Source of the DNA: Bacteroidota bacterium
GTDB lineage: Bacteria > Bacteroidota > Ignavibacteria > Ignavibacteriales > Ignavibacteriaceae
Direction of reading: 5' to 3'
NCBI GenBank assembly: GCA_022564295.1
Contig: JADFLR010000013.1
Location: forward strand, 31,714 to 95,713
DNA length: 64,000 nt
This document shows, one piece after another, positions 1-9,770 of the stretch. Each line of letters starts with the position of its first letter. Position 1 is the first letter of the stretch. The notes below the pieces were generated by a model. That model saw only the letters and a program-made list of their open reading frames with translations. It did not search any database and was not told the origin of the DNA. A program made the translations under genes and the position numbers.

Positions 1-11
1 CAGTTCGTTCA

Positions 12-1694
12 TTAATTTGTTCCGTTTATTTTTATCCAGGGAATATCTTTTACTTTATACGTTTCAAGGTTAGCCACCCAATAGTTTTTTCTAATTTGTT
101 TAAAATTATGACTTTTATAAAAATTATTACAAGGCGAATTTTTTTTTGTTTCTATAAATTCCCCAGATATTTTTCTCTTACCTGATTTAATTGCTTCTCT
201 GATAATGTAATTTAACAAAGCTGTTTCAGCAGTTCTTCCGATTACTCTGCAACTTAAAATAAAACTATCTATGACTGTTTTTTTTGATTCTTTTTTAACG
301 ATTGCTGTTCCAACAATACCATTATCACCAAATTTATCAGTAAGATTTAATACATACACATCATAATTCTCAGCTATTTGGAAGTTTTTAATTTCTGTCA
401 TAGTATATCTTTTGGTAGTTAAATTAAATTGGTTAGTTTTTTGTGTCATTTGTGAAATCCGGGGAATATCGAAGTCAGTTACTCTTCCAATAGAGGCAAT
501 CATCTTGAGGGAATAGTAGAAATCTTCGATGTTATTAATACTAGTTTTAAGATACTCTCTTTTCTTGTTTTCAATGTACATTTCATTTCGATGTAAATCA
601 TCTTTCGTTATATCTAAAAAATCAAAGACTTCAAGTTTTCTTATAAAATTTGGATATTCGGATGGGTCTTCAGGCAATTCCGGGACATAAACCTCAGGGA
701 ACCTGGTTGAAATTAACTCTCTTTCAAAAGGTGAATCATCTAAAAAAACGAAACTGTCCATTCCAATATTAATTTCCTGAGCAATTTCCTCCAGGTTTTG
801 GGCTTTATTATTCCAGTTTATTTTAGAACAGATAAAATGTTTTGATCTTAAAATCATATACGGGTGATTATCAATAGCATTTAAAGCAATATCTTTTGAA
901 TTCTTACTATTTAGAACTAATAAAATACCGCGTTTATAAAGTTTGTAAATTTCTCTTTGGAAATCATAAAATGCTTTGCCTATTCCATCGTTTGATAACT
1001 GAATGTTTTCAATTCCATCTTCACCTATTATTCCCCCCCATAATGTGTTATCAAGATCAAGAATGAGACATTTTTTTCTCTTTCCCTTATATGCATTAAT
1101 GTATCTAATATATAATTTACTTAATTGCTTAATACCATTTAGACTCCAATGCGATTTGGCAATATAATGCATTCTCTCGTCGAAAAGATTATTAATACCA
1201 AATTGTTTTATTAACGATTTAGTATCAATAATTTTTACATTATGCAATTTCCTGGCTAATTCAGTTAATTTAAGATTGCTAATTTCCTCTGCTTCTAAAT
1301 AACTATTGCTTGAATTATATTCAAGGGTTGCCATTGTTGCCGGTCGAAAAAAGAAAAAATTATCTATAAAAATCTGAGAACCGGATAAATTATCGCTAAG
1401 TATAATAAACAATTTTATGTTTTCTTCAATTCTATCTATGATTCGATCTATTCTACTATCCATTTTACTTTCAGTATAAATTAAATCATCTAATAGTGTA
1501 AATAAGTCAAGGGATAGGATTATAATTTCAGGTTTTAAAGAATATAATAATGATTCTTTATTAATTATTTCCTGTTTGTACTGATTATATCCGGAAACAA
1601 AAACATTTATATCAGGTGTTTCTTTTTTAGTGATTACCTCAAATTCTTTGGCAATTAATTCTTGAGTATAATTACCTAGAAAATAAATATTCAT
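12..1694 (-). CDS. FkbH-like protein: SGNH-like, HAD and GNAT domains
   Basis: A three-part protein of 560 residues. Roughly residues 1-200 look like the SGNH-like N-terminal part found in FkbH proteins. A HAD domain follows with motif I DLDNTLWGG near residue 215 and motif IV FLDDSPFERE near 315. The C-terminal 150 residues resemble a GNAT acyltransferase. FkbH-type proteins are known for loading glyceryl groups from 1,3-bisphosphoglycerate onto carrier proteins and also occur in glycan loci. The start ATG overlaps the stop of the upstream VOC gene by 4 bases, so the two are probably translationally coupled. In this locus it most likely makes or transfers a small acyl decoration; the substrate is unknown. 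No acyl carrier protein is seen in the window, but the locus continues past its left edge. Confidence 0.85.
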   Translation of the reverse strand: MNIYFLGNYTQELIAKEFEVITKKETPDINVFVSGYNQYKQEIINKESLLYSLKPEIIILSLDLFTLLDDLIYTESKMDSRIDRIIDRIEENIKLFIILSDNLSGSQIFIDNFFFFRPATMATLEYNSSNSYLEAEEISNLKLTELARKLHNVKIIDTKSLIKQFGINNLFDERMHYIAKSHWSLNGIKQLSKLYIRYINAYKGKRKKCLILDLDNTLWGGIIGEDGIENIQLSNDGIGKAFYDFQREIYKLYKRGILLVLNSKNSKDIALNAIDNHPYMILRSKHFICSKINWNNKAQNLEEIAQEINIGMDSFVFLDDSPFERELISTRFPEVYVPELPEDPSEYPNFIRKLEVFDFLDITKDDLHRNEMYIENKKREYLKTSINNIEDFYYSLKMIASIGRVTDFDIPRISQMTQKTNQFNLTTKRYTMTEIKNFQIAENYDVYVLNLTDKFGDNGIVGTAIVKKESKKTVIDSFILSCRVIGRTAETALLNYIIREAIKSGKRKISGEFIETKKNSPCNNFYKSHNFKQIRKNYWVANLETYKVKDIPWIKINGTN

Positions 1695-2104
1695 TTTAAT
1701 TGTGGCTTTAGATTTTTTTCAACCAGCTCAATAGTAAGATTTTCAATATTAAACATAAATGCAATCCTTTTACCACGAAAAGCAACTGCTTCTACGGGGC
1801 CGGAAATTAAAATAAAATTTTTCTTGGAAAGCTCTTTAATAGTAGTTTCTATATCATCTACCTCATAACAGAAATGATACAAACTGATCCTTTTATGAAG
1901 TAGTTTAAAAATTGGGGAGTCTTTACTTGCCGGTTCAAGCAATTCATACAGAATGTCATTATCATCCCCCATAAAGATAACTCTTACATCTTGAATTGGA
2001 TCATATATAATTTCTGATTTTTTCCACCAACCAAGGCTATCTTCAAAATGGTGAATTGCAGATTTAATATCTTTAACAGCTATACCTAAATGGTTAAGTT
2101 TCAT
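1691..2104 (-). CDS. VOC/glyoxalase-fold protein, methylmalonyl-CoA epimerase-like
   Basis: A 137-residue single-unit VOC protein. It begins with LNHLGIAVKD, whose His is a typical metal ligand, has a second His in LYHFCYEVDD near residue 75, and ends with a Glu in LTIELVEK. It resembles the methylmalonyl-CoA epimerase at 36780-37178 but is clearly a different paralogue. It overlaps the fkbH-like gene by 4 bases, which points to a shared role in building the group FkbH handles. The true reaction (epimerase, lyase or isomerase) cannot be told from the sequence. Confidence 0.75.
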   Translation of the reverse strand: MKLNHLGIAVKDIKSAIHHFEDSLGWWKKSEIIYDPIQDVRVIFMGDDNDILYELLEPASKDSPIFKLLHKRISLYHFCYEVDDIETTIKELSKKNFILISGPVEAVAFRGKRIAFMFNIENLTIELVEKNLKPQLK

Positions 2105-2140
2105 TTTTACTTAAATAGTTAAGCTAAAAAAACTAAAATT

Positions 2141-3253
2141 TTACATACTTTGATAATCATTTTCATTAAGAGCAGCCAAATATAATTGATGAAACTTCCT
2201 TTCCATTTTTGTAATATTAAAATGTGTTTCGATTATCTTTTTCCCATTTACTCCAAAATTTGTTGCTATTTCAGGATTATCTATGAAGTAAATTATTTTT
2301 TCATTTAACAGATCAGGATTTTTCGGTTCAATTAGATATCCGGATTCACCCTCAATTACTAATTCTGCAGTACCTCCACCTTTTGTTGCTATTACCGGTT
2401 TACGCAAAGCCATAAATTCTACCAGAGCATTTGGAATACCTTCACCATGGATATCAGGATTCGTTAATAACACGCCAACATTACATATATTCATGATAGA
2501 TTCAACTTTGTCGCACCAACCGGTAAATATAATTTTATCAGTATCAGAAAATTCTTTCATAATCTTTGCTCTTAATGGACCATCTCCAACAGCGAGAAAT
2601 GTGATATCAGATCTTGTTTTTAATATTGAATCGGCAGTTTGCAGATACGTTTGGTAATCTTTCTGGTTGGAAAATGTCGCTACCATACCCACAACTAATT
2701 TAGTTTTAATTTTCCACTTACTTTTGACTTCATTTATAGTATCCAAATTTTCTATTCTATCAAAGTTTAAGCCGTTGTGAATGCAGTATCCTTTTTTTCT
2801 GTTAACCCTGAAAGCTTTCAATCCTGCTTTTGAATTAGCTAGTATAATATCAGACAATGAATTTGACATCATTGATATAAGCATTTGATTGCTAACTATA
2901 TTAATTGTTTTCGGAGCACCTGAAACTCTTGAATCAATGAATTTGATACGGAGTAATTTTGACAACGGAAGGAAATATAATGTAGCAATAGAATACCAGC
3001 TATGGACGATATCAGGTCGAATCCTTCTGCATAATTTATAAAAATACACCAGGTTTTTAATAATATTTTTTTTATTTCTTTCCAGAAAATGAATTTTAAT
3101 TCTTTCATCATCGCCTAAAAAGATTTCTTTGTTTTTGTTAAATACTATTATTTCATAATTTATTTTTCGCTCCAATAAATATTTAAGTAGTTCACCAAAG
3201 CGTCTCTCTTTACCACCAAACTTTAAGGCATCGGTAATAAATAATATTTTCAT
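2141..3253 (-). CDS. GT4-type glycosyltransferase
   Basis: A 370-residue GT-B enzyme. The N-terminal acceptor half starts MKILFITDALKFGGKERR. The C-terminal half carries the GT4 donor signature GEGIPNALVEFMA near residues 268-280, an E-x7-E arrangement, followed by a Gly-rich KGGGTAELV. It probably adds one sugar to the lipid-linked repeat unit at the cytoplasmic face of the inner membrane. It sits between the VOC gene (37-base gap) and another GT4-like gene, on the same strand. Donor and acceptor are unknown. Confidence 0.88.
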   Translation of the reverse strand: MKILFITDALKFGGKERRFGELLKYLLERKINYEIIVFNKNKEIFLGDDERIKIHFLERNKKNIIKNLVYFYKLCRRIRPDIVHSWYSIATLYFLPLSKLLRIKFIDSRVSGAPKTINIVSNQMLISMMSNSLSDIILANSKAGLKAFRVNRKKGYCIHNGLNFDRIENLDTINEVKSKWKIKTKLVVGMVATFSNQKDYQTYLQTADSILKTRSDITFLAVGDGPLRAKIMKEFSDTDKIIFTGWCDKVESIMNICNVGVLLTNPDIHGEGIPNALVEFMALRKPVIATKGGGTAELVIEGESGYLIEPKNPDLLNEKIIYFIDNPEIATNFGVNGKKIIETHFNITKMERKFHQLYLAALNENDYQSM

Positions 3254-3287
3254 CTTATATAAAGGATTTTCGGAATAGTCAATAAAA

Positions 3288-4436
3288 CTAATATGAGTTA
3301 TAAGTATTAAGGCTGTTCCGATATGCTAATAGAGTATCTGCAAATATTTCTGCATTTACTTTGTAATCATGGTGAAGAACTAAATATTCTTCAAAATAAT
3401 CTTTTGATTTATTATGATCTAATTCTTTGCATTTCAAAAGAACCTCATGGATATTTTCTTCGTTAACTAAATATCCTATTGAGTATTGATTGAAGATATC
3501 ATCCGGATTAACAATTAATGATATCACCGGTGTTGCAACTGAAAAAGCTTCTAAGAATGTGTTTGAAAAGCCCTCGTATCTCGAAGTATTAATCAGAGCA
3601 TAGGAACCTGATAGGAAGGAGAATACTTCATCTCTTTTTATATTGCCAATAAATTCAACATTATCAAGTGCGCTCAGATTATTTATTGCATTCGAAGTTT
3701 CAGGGTCAAGGGCAGTATTGGATTTGCCAGCAATTTTAAACTTATATTTTTTATTGTTTGCTGCGATACGATAAAATGCAGCTAGATTTTTTTGATAAGT
3801 AAATGAACCTATCCATGCAAAGTATTGCCTTTCATTATTCAATAAAGGGTCAGTTTTGATACTAGTGTGAAAAGGATTTTTGATAATTCTAATAACTTTA
3901 GCAGGAAATCGTTTGACCAGGCATTTTTTCTGATAATCATTTTGGCAAATAATTATACTGGCTTGTTTCAAGCCAATATTATAAAATATTCTGCTCCTGT
4001 GCGAAAGAACTGTAGATAATCTCTCATCAACGTCAATATCATTCGCAACCAAATATACAAAAGGTATCCTTAAGATTTTTGAGATGATGGCAATTATACC
4101 TGTATCGAAGCCCGCACATCTTTGAATTAAAAAATCCGGTTTGTAGTTTTTAATAGAGAAGAAAAGTCTTGGTATCCGGTAGTAGATCCAGCGAAGGTAT
4201 TTTAATCCGTATTCTTTGTGATAAGATTCTATAATTTCGAAACCAGGATCAGAGCCTACAAATTCTTTCGAACCCTTCCAGGTTAGAACTCCTACACTAT
4301 TGCCATGATAAACTAAACCATTAACGAATGCTAAAAGTCTTACTGAAGCACCACCAATAATTACATCAGAATAGTTTAATAAATAACGAATATTATAATC
4401 GATGAATAAAAGTTTAAGATTAGAAATTTTGTCCAT
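3288..4436 (-). CDS. GT4-like glycosyltransferase, full-length copy
   Basis: A 382-residue GT-B enzyme with a donor-site motif YEGFSNTFLEAFS near residue 292. Its first ~157 residues are repeated in the truncated gene at 5389-5862. The extreme N-termini (about 45 residues) differ considerably, whereas the stretch from VGVLTWKGSKEFVGSD through KPDFLIQRCA is almost identical at both protein and DNA level. This is therefore the intact partner of a partial tandem duplication, with a methyltransferase gene between the copies. The likely role is a sugar transfer step in repeat-unit assembly. Confidence 0.85.
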   Translation of the reverse strand: MDKISNLKLLFIDYNIRYLLNYSDVIIGGASVRLLAFVNGLVYHGNSVGVLTWKGSKEFVGSDPGFEIIESYHKEYGLKYLRWIYYRIPRLFFSIKNYKPDFLIQRCAGFDTGIIAIISKILRIPFVYLVANDIDVDERLSTVLSHRSRIFYNIGLKQASIIICQNDYQKKCLVKRFPAKVIRIIKNPFHTSIKTDPLLNNERQYFAWIGSFTYQKNLAAFYRIAANNKKYKFKIAGKSNTALDPETSNAINNLSALDNVEFIGNIKRDEVFSFLSGSYALINTSRYEGFSNTFLEAFSVATPVISLIVNPDDIFNQYSIGYLVNEENIHEVLLKCKELDHNKSKDYFEEYLVLHHDYKVNAEIFADTLLAYRNSLNTYNSY

Positions 4437-4536
4437 TTCAATATCATTATTATAAATTAACTATCCCAAATAGATGAATAAATCATAACTTTTAAGTAAT
4501 AATAAATTGTAAAATGCAATAGTCACTAAATGATCT

Positions 4537-5346
4537 TTATATTTTATTTTTTAAAATAAACAATACACTGGAACATATATTGTTATGAGGTTTCATTGTC
4601 GGAATTAATGGCCATTCCGAAGGACCATAAAGTAGAAGAGGAAATTTAGTAATTATATTAAAACCATTAATCTTAAATGTATTTATCCAATTTTTTATTC
4701 TAAAATTTTTATAGCATGCAAAAAAACTATTATATTCACCATGAGCTTGTGGAAATAGTTTTGACAAATAATGGATGAATGTTTTTTTTGTATTGTTGCT
4801 ATTTGCTATACTATTAATAATATTATATTTATTATCATATAATCCATTTCTAATTATTCTTAATAATATCTTTTTAATCAATGTTCTTATGTGAACAATA
4901 TACTGTGCTGGTATGCTAAGAAGTAACCATATATTAGTTGGTACTGCAAAAGCATAAATACAATTGGATTTTCCTATTCTTTTGAGTTCAGAAAATGCAT
5001 CTTGTAAATTTTTCAGATGTTCAATGACATGATTAGAATAAATTAAATCAAACAGATTATCTTTCAAAGGTGCATTTGCTATATCACACTTAATAAAATA
5101 AATATCTTTCATTTCTTTAATATTATTATCAAAATAAATATCTGATGCAATTACATCTCCTATTTTATTTAAATGCGGTAGCTGAAATCCATTACCACTA
5201 CCAAATTCCAATATACTTATTTTAGATTTCCTAGCTATATCGGTATTATTTAGAAATGGTTTAATAATAGACAAAGAAATTGATATTTCCAGTTCTCTTT
5301 TATATTGTCTATGTTTTTCTTCGCCTAACAAGGTTTTTGGTAGCAT
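4537..5346 (-). CDS. Class I SAM-dependent methyltransferase
   Basis: A 269-residue protein with a Rossmann-fold SAM site: motif I ILEFGSGNGFQLP near residue 45 and the post-motif YSNHVIEHLKNLQDAFSEL near residue 108, typical of the Methyltransf_11 family. It probably methylates a sugar or a lipid-linked intermediate. By eye the coding sequence is even more AT-rich than its neighbours. It lies exactly between a truncated and a complete copy of the same glycosyltransferase gene, which suggests it arrived as an insert. Substrate unknown. Confidence 0.82.
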   Translation of the reverse strand: MLPKTLLGEEKHRQYKRELEISISLSIIKPFLNNTDIARKSKISILEFGSGNGFQLPHLNKIGDVIASDIYFDNNIKEMKDIYFIKCDIANAPLKDNLFDLIYSNHVIEHLKNLQDAFSELKRIGKSNCIYAFAVPTNIWLLLSIPAQYIVHIRTLIKKILLRIIRNGLYDNKYNIINSIANSNNTKKTFIHYLSKLFPQAHGEYNSFFACYKNFRIKNWINTFKINGFNIITKFPLLLYGPSEWPLIPTMKPHNNICSSVLFILKNKI

Positions 5347-5388
5347 TCAATATTCTCTAAATAAATATAAATAAATAATAATTATGGT

Positions 5389-5862
5389 TTATTTCAAGCT
5401 AAAATTATAAAATATTCTATTCCTGTGCGAAAGAACTGTGGATAATCTCTCATCAAAGTAGATATCATTCGCAACCATATATACAAAAGGGATCTTTAAG
5501 AATTTTGAGCTAACAGCAATAATACCTGTTTTGAAACACGCACATCTTTGAATTAGAAAATCCGGTTTGTAGTTTTTAATAGAAAAGAAAAGTCTTGGTA
5601 TCCGGTAGTAGATCCAGCGGAGATATTTTAATCCGTATTCTTTGTGATAAGTTTCTATCATTCCGAAACCTGGATCAGAGCCTACAAATTCTTTCGAACC
5701 CTTCCAGGTAAGAACTCCTACACTGTGACCACGATGAATTAGTCCCTTGCAAAATGCATACAGTCTTACGGTTGCACCACCAACAAAAACATCAGAATTT
5801 TTAAGGAGATAAGGAATATTAAAATCAAAAAATAAAATCCTTAATTTATACGGCTTATCCAT
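5389..5862 (-). pseudogene. 3'-truncated glycosyltransferase, paralogue of the 3288-4436 gene
   Basis: The open frame aligns with residues 1-157 of the full-length gene at 3288-4436 and ends with RIFYNFSLK and a TAA, where the intact copy reads LKQASIII. All of the GT-B donor half is missing, so catalysis is not expected. The start chosen is the ATG at 5862 (MDKPYKL), which lines up with MDKISNL in the intact copy and overlaps the upstream wzy-like gene by 8 bases. An in-frame ATG at 5883 is also possible. DNA identity to the intact copy is very high across about 250 bases (roughly 5440-5710 against 4010-4280), which implies recent duplication or gene conversion. Confidence 0.85.
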
Positions 5863-7150
5863 TTGCGGATCGAATTTCCCCAATGCTCCATTTCTTTTTT
5901 TGTGCTTGAATTATATTTATTTTATTTAATTTATGCTCATGTAACATATTATTAGATACAACAAACCGATGATAGCTATAGGATAAAAACATCAGGAAAG
6001 CGAATGGTAAATCCGGTCTTCTAAAGATCATTTGAATTAGAATGAGAGATATTATTAAAATTATAAACGGGTGTTTTAGTAAAGAAAATTCAACAGTAAA
6101 TATTTTTAAAATAAAATAAATATATAATATAAAAAAGAATATACCGCTTGAAGCCAAAATTTGAGTGTACTGAAAGTTGCTGCGGGTAATATGATGGAAC
6201 ATTCCGGCTGCTGCATTTTTATAACCAACTCCGAACCAGGGATAATCTAAAAAATTGTTCCAGGAAGCCAATATCTGACCGCCTCTGCCAGCATCATCCA
6301 AAGTGATTAAGAGAAATCGATTTGCCTTTAAAAATATATTAATGTTCTGCAGCAATATTTCAGAGACCAAAAGGAATATGATGAAGATTAAGAAACTGAT
6401 AAGATATTTTTGAAAGATGTTTTTAGTGGAATATCTGTTCAACATAAAAAAGGACAGGGTAAAGGCAATAATAATCATTGAACCCCTGGTTTGTGTTAAC
6501 AAAGGAAGTGAGCATAAGAAAATTATCGCGAAAACGATGTTTAGTTTTCTTGAAGGATTGAAAAAACGGGGAATAAAAAGTATGATGACAAGAATCATAA
6601 TTGCCATTGCATTCATATCGGCAAATGCGTTAAGATTGTTTTCCCCAAGCAATCTGTCAACGCCCGGCACGTAAGTAAAGGGAAATTGAATGATGCCAAA
6701 TGCTGCCAGGTCAATTATCAGAGTATTAATTATAATGGCTATTAAAAAAAAATCAACAATAAAACTTATGTTTTTTAAGTTTTTACTCAAATTAAAAATT
6801 ATAAAAAAGAACATATATATATATAACCATCTATTAAGCAGGCCAAATCTCGGGTCATTATTACTTTGAGCATGAACTAACTCAATCAGACAAAAGAGGA
6901 ATAATGTGAGAATGAAAATGGTAATATGCGGGAATGCTTTTTTCTTTTGTAATAAAGAATTTTTAAGAGCAAACATTAATGGCAGCATTGCGAATATTCC
7001 ATATAGATATCTTAATGGAGGAATACCAAATGTCGAAGTAAGAGCTTTAGACATTATTATAGGTACATAGGTTATCCATAAGATGATAAAAAGTATAGGG
7101 ATCTTGGTACTGTAAGGAATATTTTTAGTATTTCCCTTGAAGAAAATCAT
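5855..7150 (-). CDS. O-antigen ligase/polymerase family membrane protein (Wzy or WaaL type)
   Basis: A 431-residue, very hydrophobic protein with about ten predicted membrane segments. Near residue 300 there is a periplasmic-loop signature PWFGVGYKNAAAGMFHHITR leading to SNFQYTQILASSGIF, as in the Wzy_C/WaaL family. Members either polymerise undecaprenyl-linked repeat units or ligate them to lipid A core. With a Wzx flippase next door and a Wzc kinase at 34461, a Wzy polymerase role fits best, but ligase cannot be excluded. It follows the flippase gene by 68 bases. Confidence 0.8.
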   Translation of the reverse strand: MIFFKGNTKNIPYSTKIPILFIILWITYVPIIMSKALTSTFGIPPLRYLYGIFAMLPLMFALKNSLLQKKKAFPHITIFILTLFLFCLIELVHAQSNNDPRFGLLNRWLYIYMFFFIIFNLSKNLKNISFIVDFFLIAIIINTLIIDLAAFGIIQFPFTYVPGVDRLLGENNLNAFADMNAMAIMILVIILFIPRFFNPSRKLNIVFAIIFLCSLPLLTQTRGSMIIIAFTLSFFMLNRYSTKNIFQKYLISFLIFIIFLLVSEILLQNINIFLKANRFLLITLDDAGRGGQILASWNNFLDYPWFGVGYKNAAAGMFHHITRSNFQYTQILASSGIFFFILYIYFILKIFTVEFSLLKHPFIILIISLILIQMIFRRPDLPFAFLMFLSYSYHRFVVSNNMLHEHKLNKINIIQAQKKKWSIGEIRSANG

Positions 7151-7218
7151 ATGTAAACATCCATAGTAATTTGGGTTTGAATAAATTGATTTATTTGCAT
7201 CTGTATTAGTGTAATAAA

Positions 7219-8505
7219 TTAATGATTATAATACGTATTTATATATTTACTATGGAAATATTTAAAATAAAGATAAAAAATAATAATATGATAAATAGCA
7301 TATCCAAGAACATCAACTATAACAAAAGAATAGAGAGATAATAGTTCCATCGATTGGAGAAGGAACACACTGGCAACCAATAATATAGTCGCACCAAATT
7401 GGATAAATGGAATTATACTCTGTTTGTTCACAGTTTTTGAAATAAGCACAATTGCAACGTAGGAACTAAGAACTTTTAATGGAAGTATAAAAAGCATCAA
7501 TTTTGCTATTGGTATTGCATCAATATATTTAGGAAGAAAAATCGGGACAAAAAAATCTAATAAAAACCATAATATTATAATACTTATTATACTAACACCA
7601 ACCAGCAAAAAGGTTTCTCGGATAACAATCTTATTAACTAAATTATAGTTGTTGGCACCAAGGTTTTCAAAAATATTTACTTTCCTCACTCTAATTGCCA
7701 TCAGAAACAAAGTTGCCATTTGAGCGATAATCATCTGAGCAAATCCGAACAACCCGGCTGAGATGAGCCCAAACAAACTAATTACCAGGATCTTTTCCAT
7801 ATATATATAAGAGCCATAAGCAACAGTACCCATAGATATCGGGAAACCGATCTTTAGCTGCCTGATAAATTCTATTTTATCAAAAATAAAATGAAACTTA
7901 TAATCTAGTTTCTTAGAATATATATATATTGAAAATACAGATGCGAAAGTTGGAATTATCAGGGATGCATATATCCTTAAAAAGGGAACAAGTATAGCAA
8001 CTAATACAGCGCTAAAGAAACCGGCAGCAAAAGTTATTTTGCTAATTAATACAAATCTTTTATTTATAGTTGCTTCATTATTTAATATAGCCTGTAATTT
8101 TTGAAATAAAAGCCCAAAAGAAGCAAGGATAACCGATGAAAAAATTAAAATATTATCGGTAAAAAAAAAAGCGCTGCCTATTCCTGCTAAGAAGAGCAAA
8201 ACAGATAAAACAATTTCGTATGAATAAGAACTATTCTTTATGAACTTAATATCAGATTCAGATGATTTGGCCCCTTTAAGTTCCAATATTTCCCTGGTGG
8301 CAACCTGCTTGAAACCGAGGTTCCCAAACTTTGATAAATTACGAATGAGATTTACACCACTCAGAAGCCCGTAATCAGCCGGACCCAGATACTTTGCAAC
8401 CAAAAAACTTTTTATAAATTGAATTGGTTTTAAAGCTATATTCGCACCAGCTAGAGCAGAAAAGTCTCGTATCGACTTCTTCTTAAGAATCGTTTTTATA
8501 TTCAT
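7219..8505 (-). CDS. Wzx-type oligosaccharide flippase (MATE/PST superfamily)
   Basis: A 428-residue polytopic membrane protein with about 12 hydrophobic segments. The N-terminal region includes FLVAKYLGPADYGLLSGVN, the usual signature of polysaccharide-transport flippases of the MOP superfamily. Such proteins move undecaprenyl-PP-linked repeat units across the inner membrane. It is encoded directly upstream of the wzy-like gene in the same direction, as in many Wzx/Wzy-dependent loci. No truncation is evident. Confidence 0.88.
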   Translation of the reverse strand: MNIKTILKKKSIRDFSALAGANIALKPIQFIKSFLVAKYLGPADYGLLSGVNLIRNLSKFGNLGFKQVATREILELKGAKSSESDIKFIKNSSYSYEIVLSVLLFLAGIGSAFFFTDNILIFSSVILASFGLLFQKLQAILNNEATINKRFVLISKITFAAGFFSAVLVAILVPFLRIYASLIIPTFASVFSIYIYSKKLDYKFHFIFDKIEFIRQLKIGFPISMGTVAYGSYIYMEKILVISLFGLISAGLFGFAQMIIAQMATLFLMAIRVRKVNIFENLGANNYNLVNKIVIRETFLLVGVSIISIIILWFLLDFFVPIFLPKYIDAIPIAKLMLFILPLKVLSSYVAIVLISKTVNKQSIIPFIQFGATILLVASVFLLQSMELLSLYSFVIVDVLGYAIYHIIIFYLYFKYFHSKYINTYYNH

Positions 8506-8585
8506 ATTAGTGGAAAAAGCAGATAGCCTGGATTACTATAATTTCACCACCTAAAACAGACTACCAAACCGGAAAATCCTCAAAA

Positions 8586-9767
8586 CTATATTACTTTGCG
8601 ATAGACATTATCTATCTCTTTAATGTATCTCCCAATAGAGAATTTTTCTTGTACCAAAGACCGGGCATTCTTTGTTATGTTCTCAATCAATAGTTCGTTA
8701 CTTGTAAGATTTAAAATAGCATCAATGAGAGCTTTTGTATCTCCATACTCAACCAGGATTCCGTTAAATCCATTCTGTATTACTTCAGGTATCCCTCCAA
8801 TCTTAGTGGCTATTACCGGGATACCGGATACCATTCCCTCAAGAATAACTCTTCCAAAAGCTTCATTTTTGGAAGGGACTAATAGAATATCTATAAATGA
8901 GAGAATTGAAAATGAATCCTCAACATATCCAAGGAAAAGCACTTTATTTTTTATGTTAAGTTCCTCAACTAAATTTCTAATTTTCTTTTCACTTGAACCT
9001 TTGCCTGCTAGAAACAATATATATTTGTCAGATTTTTTTGTTAACTCGTAAAATGATCTGATTAAAAAATCATGTCCTTTAGCGTCATTAAAATTTGCGA
9101 TGCATCCCAATTTTGTTTCTGTTATTTCACTATACTTTGAATTATCTCTAACTTCATTCACATCTCTCAGTTCAATTGCATTATGGATAACTTCAATTTT
9201 CTTCTCATCAAGTCCGAGATTCTTCCAATGATTTTTCGTTGATTCAGAATTTGCCACATAAACAGTGACCTTCGAATTTGCATAATCTGCTATTTGTTTT
9301 GTAAATCCATTGCTTCGCATTGACCGAAGATGACTTACACAGGGCAGTTTTGTATCGCTGCTTATAAGAACACAGAACAGATCTCTTAATATCTGATCAT
9401 TCATATGAATTAAAGAAATATCTTTTGCCTTAATTATTTTTTTTATGATTCTGATTGTTTTAAGATGGCAAATTCTTAACACGTATTTTAGAATTCTGAT
9501 ATTAAATCTGTGCGCTTTTGAACAAATCTTTCTGATTACTTTTATCGGCAAGGAACTGAGTTCAATTGAATAAACCGGGTCGTCAATATGATGAACATCT
9601 ACATTTATGGAAGCAAAAAGATTATCATATTTAGTCCTATTAAAAAGTACAACTATTGGGCGGTAGAGTTCCCGGTTGATATATTTCAAATGCAAGTAAA
9701 GACTTTCAAAAGAACCCCCGCCATAAGTACCTGCTTCTATAAAGAGAATTGAAGTCATATTATGCAA
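8586..9767 (-). CDS. GT4-type glycosyltransferase
   Basis: A 393-residue GT-B enzyme with N-terminal FIEAGTYGGGSFES and the C-terminal donor motif NEAFGRVILEGMVSGIPVIATKIGGIPEV near residue 309, the classical E-x7-E of GT4 enzymes. It likely transfers a hexose or amino sugar during repeat-unit assembly. Translation may start at 9767 (MHNMTS) or at the second Met at 9758; neither has a strong ribosome binding site. It begins 3 bases after the FkbM gene ends, so the two are probably co-transcribed. Confidence 0.88.
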   Translation of the reverse strand: MHNMTSILFIEAGTYGGGSFESLYLHLKYINRELYRPIVVLFNRTKYDNLFASINVDVHHIDDPVYSIELSSLPIKVIRKICSKAHRFNIRILKYVLRICHLKTIRIIKKIIKAKDISLIHMNDQILRDLFCVLISSDTKLPCVSHLRSMRSNGFTKQIADYANSKVTVYVANSESTKNHWKNLGLDEKKIEVIHNAIELRDVNEVRDNSKYSEITETKLGCIANFNDAKGHDFLIRSFYELTKKSDKYILFLAGKGSSEKKIRNLVEELNIKNKVLFLGYVEDSFSILSFIDILLVPSKNEAFGRVILEGMVSGIPVIATKIGGIPEVIQNGFNGILVEYGDTKALIDAILNLTSNELLIENITKNARSLVQEKFSIGRYIKEIDNVYRKVI

Positions 9768-9770
9768 CAG

